64,000 nt of DNA, from contig CAJXNC010000001.1 of assembly GCA_913056125.1 (NCBI GenBank), forward strand, positions 496,001 to 560,000. The letters are read 5' to 3'. Both the position numbers and the translations under genes were made by a program. Source of the DNA: an uncultured Altererythrobacter sp. (GTDB lineage: Bacteria > Pseudomonadota > Alphaproteobacteria > Sphingomonadales > Sphingomonadaceae). This document shows, in pieces, positions 62,594-64,000 of this stretch (within the stretch, counting starts at the first letter, position 1; every line of letters starts with the position of its first letter). The notes under the pieces were generated by a model that had not been told where the DNA came from, searched no databases, and saw only the letters and a list, made by a program, of their open reading frames with translations.

Positions 62594-64000
62594 TTAGCGG
62601 CTGAGTGCCGCGACTTCCGGCCCTTCGGCATCGGCTTCCGCACGTGCCTGACCGGCACCCGGCTTGCGGACCTGGATGGCATTGCCGCCGCCGAAGCCCG
62701 GGGCACCGCCGCCGCCGATATTGCTCTGCGCCGTGCCGCTGCTGGCAGCCACGATCTTGAGCCAAAGAGCATCGTCGCCGGCGAAGTAGGCCGTGCTGTC
62801 GGCGGAACGCAGCGCATCGAGGCTGGCCACTTCGGTGCCGTTATTGGCGCTGGTGAAGCCGGGCAGTTCGAAAATCACCCACGAACCGTCATCCATTTCG
62901 GTCATGTTGATGTTCATCTGCAGCGCTTCGGTCTCTGCGCGTACCTCTGTGCCCGCCTCAACCGTCGTGTTGGCCTGGCCAGCACCGAAGAAACCAGCCG
63001 ACTTGCCCGTCAGGAACGAACGGCCATTGCGGACCAGCGTGATTTCCGCCGTGCCCGATGCCGGAGCGAAGGGCGAGGCACCGGCAGCGCGCGGTGCGCC
63101 GTCGCTGGTGGCCAGCGTGACGCGACCGAAATCGCCTTCGCAGATCGCGGCATTCCAGCTCGGCTGGACGACGCAATCCTCATTGTTCGACGCGATGCCA
63201 TTGTCGATCACGACATAGGAATCCGGATTGCCGCCGAGCGAGCCGTCAATGTCGTGGATGACGGCGCCCGTATAGCCGATTTCGCTACCCAGTTCGAAGG
63301 CCCAGCGCGGCTCGATCTCGGGGAAATGGACCGGCTTGGCATTGTCGAACACCAGTCCCTCGACCGAGTTCTCGGTGCTGATCGGGAAGTTCGAATAGAG
63401 CAGGTAGGAGATGGCACCTGCCTGGCGCGTCTCGTTATCCTGGTAATTGCGGAAGGTGACATTGGTCAGCGAGTGACCGAAGTCGTAATATTCATAGCCA
63501 CGGATGGGGAAGTCCGGAGCATGCGGAGGAAGCGTGCGACCGGCTGCGATTTCCTCGGGCGTGCTCGGATTGCCGACATTGTCGGTTTCGCCCACGAACA
63601 GCGAATCCACCACTTGCGAGGTGAAGGCCGCACCGCCCGGCGAGATGCCGGGGAAGGCATGGGTGTAGCCAATGGCGTTATCGGCCAGGCGCAAATCGCG
63701 GAACACGTGGTCTTCGCCGCGTGCCCAGATGGCCGCGTGGTTCTTGTACCCGGTGAAGTTCTCGATCGTGCTGACCACGTGGCCGCTATCGCGTTCGCCC
63801 GGAATGCGACGAGCCAGGTGCGTATTGCCGCCGAGGTTGAAATTGCCCTCCGGCGAAGGACCGCGGTCGAACATCAGCCCGTCGAAATTGGAGTGCGCTA
63901 CATTGTCGCGGAACTCGCGAAATTCGGTCTGGCGCGGGAAGACGGCGTTGCCTTCCTCCGTGCCTTCGAACTGGCCGAAGCCATTTTCTGGCAGGGCGAT
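62594..64000 (-). CDS. CEMIP/TMEM2-like extracellular protein (5' partial)
   Basis: The frame runs through the right edge, so the start lies outside; 468 residues of the C-terminal part are visible. The text resembles the right-handed beta-helix region of animal CEMIP/TMEM2 and bacterial G8-domain proteins: NHAAIWARGEDHVFRDLRLA, GHSLTNVTFRNYQDNETRQA and HDIDGSLGGNPDSYVVIDNG. A later beta-rich domain holds a Cys pair (EDCVVQPSWNAAIC). The end is glycine rich (GGGGAPGFGGGNAI) then acidic. Probably secreted or surface-bound; CEMIP binds or cuts hyaluronan, but activity here is unproven. Confidence 0.72.
   Translation of the reverse strand: MALPENGFGQFEGTEEGNAVFPRQTEFREFRDNVAHSNFDGLMFDRGPSPEGNFNLGGNTHLARRIPGERDSGHVVSTIENFTGYKNHAAIWARGEDHVFRDLRLADNAIGYTHAFPGISPGGAAFTSQVVDSLFVGETDNVGNPSTPEEIAAGRTLPPHAPDFPIRGYEYYDFGHSLTNVTFRNYQDNETRQAGAISYLLYSNFPISTENSVEGLVFDNAKPVHFPEIEPRWAFELGSEIGYTGAVIHDIDGSLGGNPDSYVVIDNGIASNNEDCVVQPSWNAAICEGDFGRVTLATSDGAPRAAGASPFAPASGTAEITLVRNGRSFLTGKSAGFFGAGQANTTVEAGTEVRAETEALQMNINMTEMDDGSWVIFELPGFTSANNGTEVASLDALRSADSTAYFAGDDALWLKIVAASSGTAQSNIGGGGAPGFGGGNAIQVRKPGAGQARAEADAEGPEVAALSR

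Noticed and set aside
1-64000. CRISPR arrays, insertion sequences, integrases, phage genes, rRNA operon
   Set aside because: No direct-repeat spacing, transposase or integrase motif, or rRNA sequence was seen in any part of the window.

Overview
The window reads as ordinary chromosome from a GC-rich alphaproteobacterium. The gene order and protein style point to the Sphingomonadales and, by inference, the Erythrobacteraceae: argH-lptM-lysA, pyrE-pdxJ-acpS-lepB, a ctaC-ctaD-ctaB-ctaG-ctaE-SURF1 operon running into thrC, ubiA beside rsmE and a plant-type gshA, and DUF721/DsbA/smc. No rRNA, insertion sequence, integrase, phage gene or CRISPR array was seen. Gene density is very high. Many neighbours share ATGA, GTGA, TTGA or TGATG junctions, and only one stretch longer than 300 bases (33664-33967) lacks an obvious gene.

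Layout. 1-2.1 kb: end of a MarR-like regulator, tRNA-Val(UAC), an FAD monooxygenase. 2-6.4 kb: TlpA-like lipoprotein, argH, an LptM-like lipoprotein, lysA, a siroheme-synthase N-domain protein. 6.4-8.5 kb: a three-gene cassette made of a 52-residue peptide gene and two unfamiliar proteins, one cupin-like. 8.5-13.9 kb (minus strand): pyrE-pdxJ-acpS-lepB-AI-2E permease-DUF3089 hydrolase-ruvX. 14.1-22.8 kb: the aa3-type cytochrome c oxidase operon with its assembly factors, then thrC and an RNA methyltransferase. 23.7-26.1 kb: folB, a Rossmann-like protein and moaA-moaD-moaE (pterin and molybdopterin synthesis). 27.5-28.5 kb: rplU-rpmA. 28.6-32.6 kb: GNAT, PF10118 hydrolase with divergent TetR, YgfZ, pyrC. 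32.7-38.2 kb: RarD-like permease, a strongly structured non-coding stretch, lipoprotein, astD, DUF3617, selO. 38.2-43.9 kb: hydrolase, glycosyltransferase, YfgM-BamB, an ICMT-like membrane protein. 43.9-49.5 kb: ubiA, methyltransferase, rsmE, gshA, a SoxR/VOC divergent pair, GNAT. 49.5-56.1 kb: smc, two DsbA-like proteins, a DciA-like protein, divergent mutY. 56.2-64 kb: MgtC/DUF4010 protein, small membrane protein, Tat-exported serine hydrolase, nudC, FrnE-like protein, FAD oxidase, DUF1489, and a CEMIP-like extracellular protein cut by the window edge.

The main places to look again are four. The cassette at 6456-8485 has the layout of a ribosomal peptide and its tailoring proteins. The segment 33748-33899 folds into four abutting stem-loops, the last a textbook intrinsic terminator. 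A near-perfect SoxR box sits in a 19-bp-spacer promoter pointing at a VOC-family gene. Two palindromes sit over a predicted leaderless promoter at 57.7 kb. Functions are assigned from recognisable family motifs; no database search was possible.
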